The notes beneath the pieces are model-generated. The model was given only the letters and a program-made list of their open reading frames with translations, was not told where the DNA came from and ran no database searches. From the NCBI GenBank assembly GCA_034336665.1, contig CM067592.1, positions 40,475,735-40,539,734 on the forward strand: 64,000 nucleotides of DNA, written 5' to 3'. Position numbers and translations under genes: made by a program. The stretch is from Luscinia megarhynchos (taxonomy: Eukaryota > Chordata > Aves > Passeriformes > Turdidae). Shown one piece after another: positions 62,439-64,000 of this stretch. The stretch's first letter is position 1. Each line of letters starts with the position of its first letter.

Positions 62439-64000
62439 ACATCTTCTGAGTTGCTTCACATAACTCAACCTGATGGCTTACATGATGAACAGCATCTTAT
62501 TTTCTTGTGAAATTTTCTATTGTTCAAGATAGCCTTTTTTCTATTTTGACTAACATATGCAATTTCTAATTATTTGCTTTAAATTTATTATACATGTGTT
62601 TAATTAATATGTCGAAGTAATATTAATATGCTATTATTATTTATAATATATAATTAGTATATAATATGATTAACATATTAGAAATATAATATTATCAAGT
62701 TCAACTTAGTGCAAAAATATGTTCTTCCACTGCTGTCAATATGAAGAGACACTATTGCAAAAATGAGCTTGCAGGCGGAAAATAAGAAAATTATGCTAAC
62801 TCCTTTTTACTTTATGAGTAGCTGGAATAACCCTCACAACCCTGACACTGTGAAGTAATTGTGCAGACAGAGCACTTCAGCCCAGAAGGAGAAGTTCACA
62901 GGGGCAAGATTATGCTCAAAACTCTGAGAATGCTTTTAAATTTGCATTAGTCAAAAAACCAGAGGTGTTGTACAAGTCCAGCTTCATTGCAGCATAGTGT
63001 TTCCTGTCTGCTTTGAAATGTTTCACTTCCTTTTGTGAAGCACCCAGACACTATTACTTTTTTTTTTTTTCTAAATTCACAGAGTAAGCGAGGGGACAAG
63101 GGAAGGACGGGGTGTTTGTGCTGTGAAAGAGGTGACTTGTGGACCTCTTTTTTGTGGCACTTCTCTTGTTCTTAGGGCCTTGGGAGTAGGAGAAGAGAGT
63201 GCTAGTTGGAGATACTGCTCATGACTGAAAGAGTGGCTCACGCACCCTCCTCATGTGTGTTAGTACTGAAAAAACAAAGTGATCGAAAAGTGTTCTTAGT
63301 GTCTTGTTTTTCTTGGTGCATATACATTGATATACATCTTCTGTACCATATACAAATGATGTAATGTATTCTGCAAAGCCCAGGGAAACAAAGACACTAA
63401 CTTCTGTGTACCTTGGGTACACAGACCAAGATCTCTTGCCCTTATTTGAGTAAGTGCACAAAAACTCACTTGCTAAGATAACTGATTAAAAAAATATCTT
63501 TCATAGTTTTTCCTCCCTGCTTTGTAGAAAGGCATGCAGACTGAGAAAATCAATTAACTTCATAGAAATATTGCTATGTAGTACCATCTTCTTTTGTAAT
63601 TTCTTTATCTAACTAAACACAAATGCAGATTTTCACTATATTCATATGTATGTTGAAAAATACAAATATTTTTAGTTATTAGATAAAAATTTTAACATAT
63701 GACACCTCAATGCAAACACATTGGTCCTATCAGTGCATTCCCAGCCTTGCACTATGTACTTAACATCTGCTAGACTCCATTTAAGTTATTATTGTCCATA
63801 TGGTATGGCCGTGAAAGAATGACAGATCAGTGATGCAACTGCTTGCAGTAGCTGCTGATGCTTGTAAACTGTTCACTCAGTGAAAGCAAGAGATAAATGA
63901 TTATTCAGAATCATGTTACCAAGAACAAATCTCCTCACTGAGCACCAGGCTAATTAATTTTCTAGAGTATTAATTACGTAGCTTTGCCTGTGGTGCTCTG
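62439..64000. other. AT-rich sequence, no gene seen
   Basis: 62560-62700 is an extremely AT-rich stretch (TATAATATATAATTAGTATA type). A T run lies at 63058-63070. A minus frame at 63219-63461 (80 codons) has no recognisable domain. The final 100 bases carry TAATTAATTTTC and TTAATTACGTAG words. No mobile element is recognised. Confidence 0.5.

Noticed and set aside
62163..62510. Plus and minus frames encoding PSFL or KEGR repeats
   Set aside because: Pure translation of the (TTCC)n tract.
1..64000. CRISPR arrays, operons, prophage or plasmid features
   Set aside because: No direct-repeat and spacer pattern, no compact gene clusters and no ribosome-binding sites are present. The CR1 and LTR content marks this as vertebrate DNA.

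Overview
This window looks like vertebrate nuclear DNA, most likely from a bird. The evidence is a set of CR1-type LINE fragments whose 3' ends close on ATTCTGTGA-like tails, two solo LTRs of endogenous retroviruses with intact target-site duplications, moderately AT-rich composition, long simple repeats, and no compact operon-like coding. The species cannot be fixed by reading alone. I recognise no complete protein-coding gene, rRNA or tRNA. Nearly all open frames are under about 140 codons, overlap others on both strands, and fall in repeats, GC-richer patches or ordinary intergenic or intronic sequence.

Region 1 (1-21147) is dominated by a long direct duplication. The first copy (1-8863) runs into a 100-N assembly gap (8864-8963). 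The second copy (about 11467-21147) repeats it in the same order and orientation but is about 0.8 kb longer. The copies differ by many 1-6 base indels. Each holds a CCATGG-rich minisatellite with a unit of about 33 bp. Copy 1 also has a roughly 640-base CpG-rich patch (3925-4565) where copy 2 has ordinary AT-rich sequence. Together these look more like an overlapping, poorly polished contig end than a young biological duplication, though a real tandem duplication is not excluded. Between the copies lie a CR1 3' fragment (8964-9228) and a GC-richer unclassified block (9229-11066).

Region 2 (21148-36500) is accessory sequence. It holds a CR1 split by a 547-bp solo LTR with a 6-bp target duplication, a dispersed pair of about 180-bp direct repeats, an (AATAG)n microsatellite between near-identical 13-14 bp flanks, a second solo LTR of 568 bp with a 6-bp target duplication, a further CR1 3' end, and an old decayed CR1 fragment.

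Region 3 (36500-64000) is mostly quiet. It contains minor simple repeats, a 52-bp tandem duplication, several AT-rich stretches with homeodomain-type TAATTA words that could be conserved non-coding elements, a degenerate CR1 ORF2 pseudogene that has lost most of its reverse transcriptase core (59300-60560), and a roughly 200-bp (TTCC)n/(TTCCCTCC)n tract (62236-62438).

There is no gene network to describe. The window reads as a gene-poor or intronic interval whose most notable structure is the gap-flanking duplication and its minisatellite.
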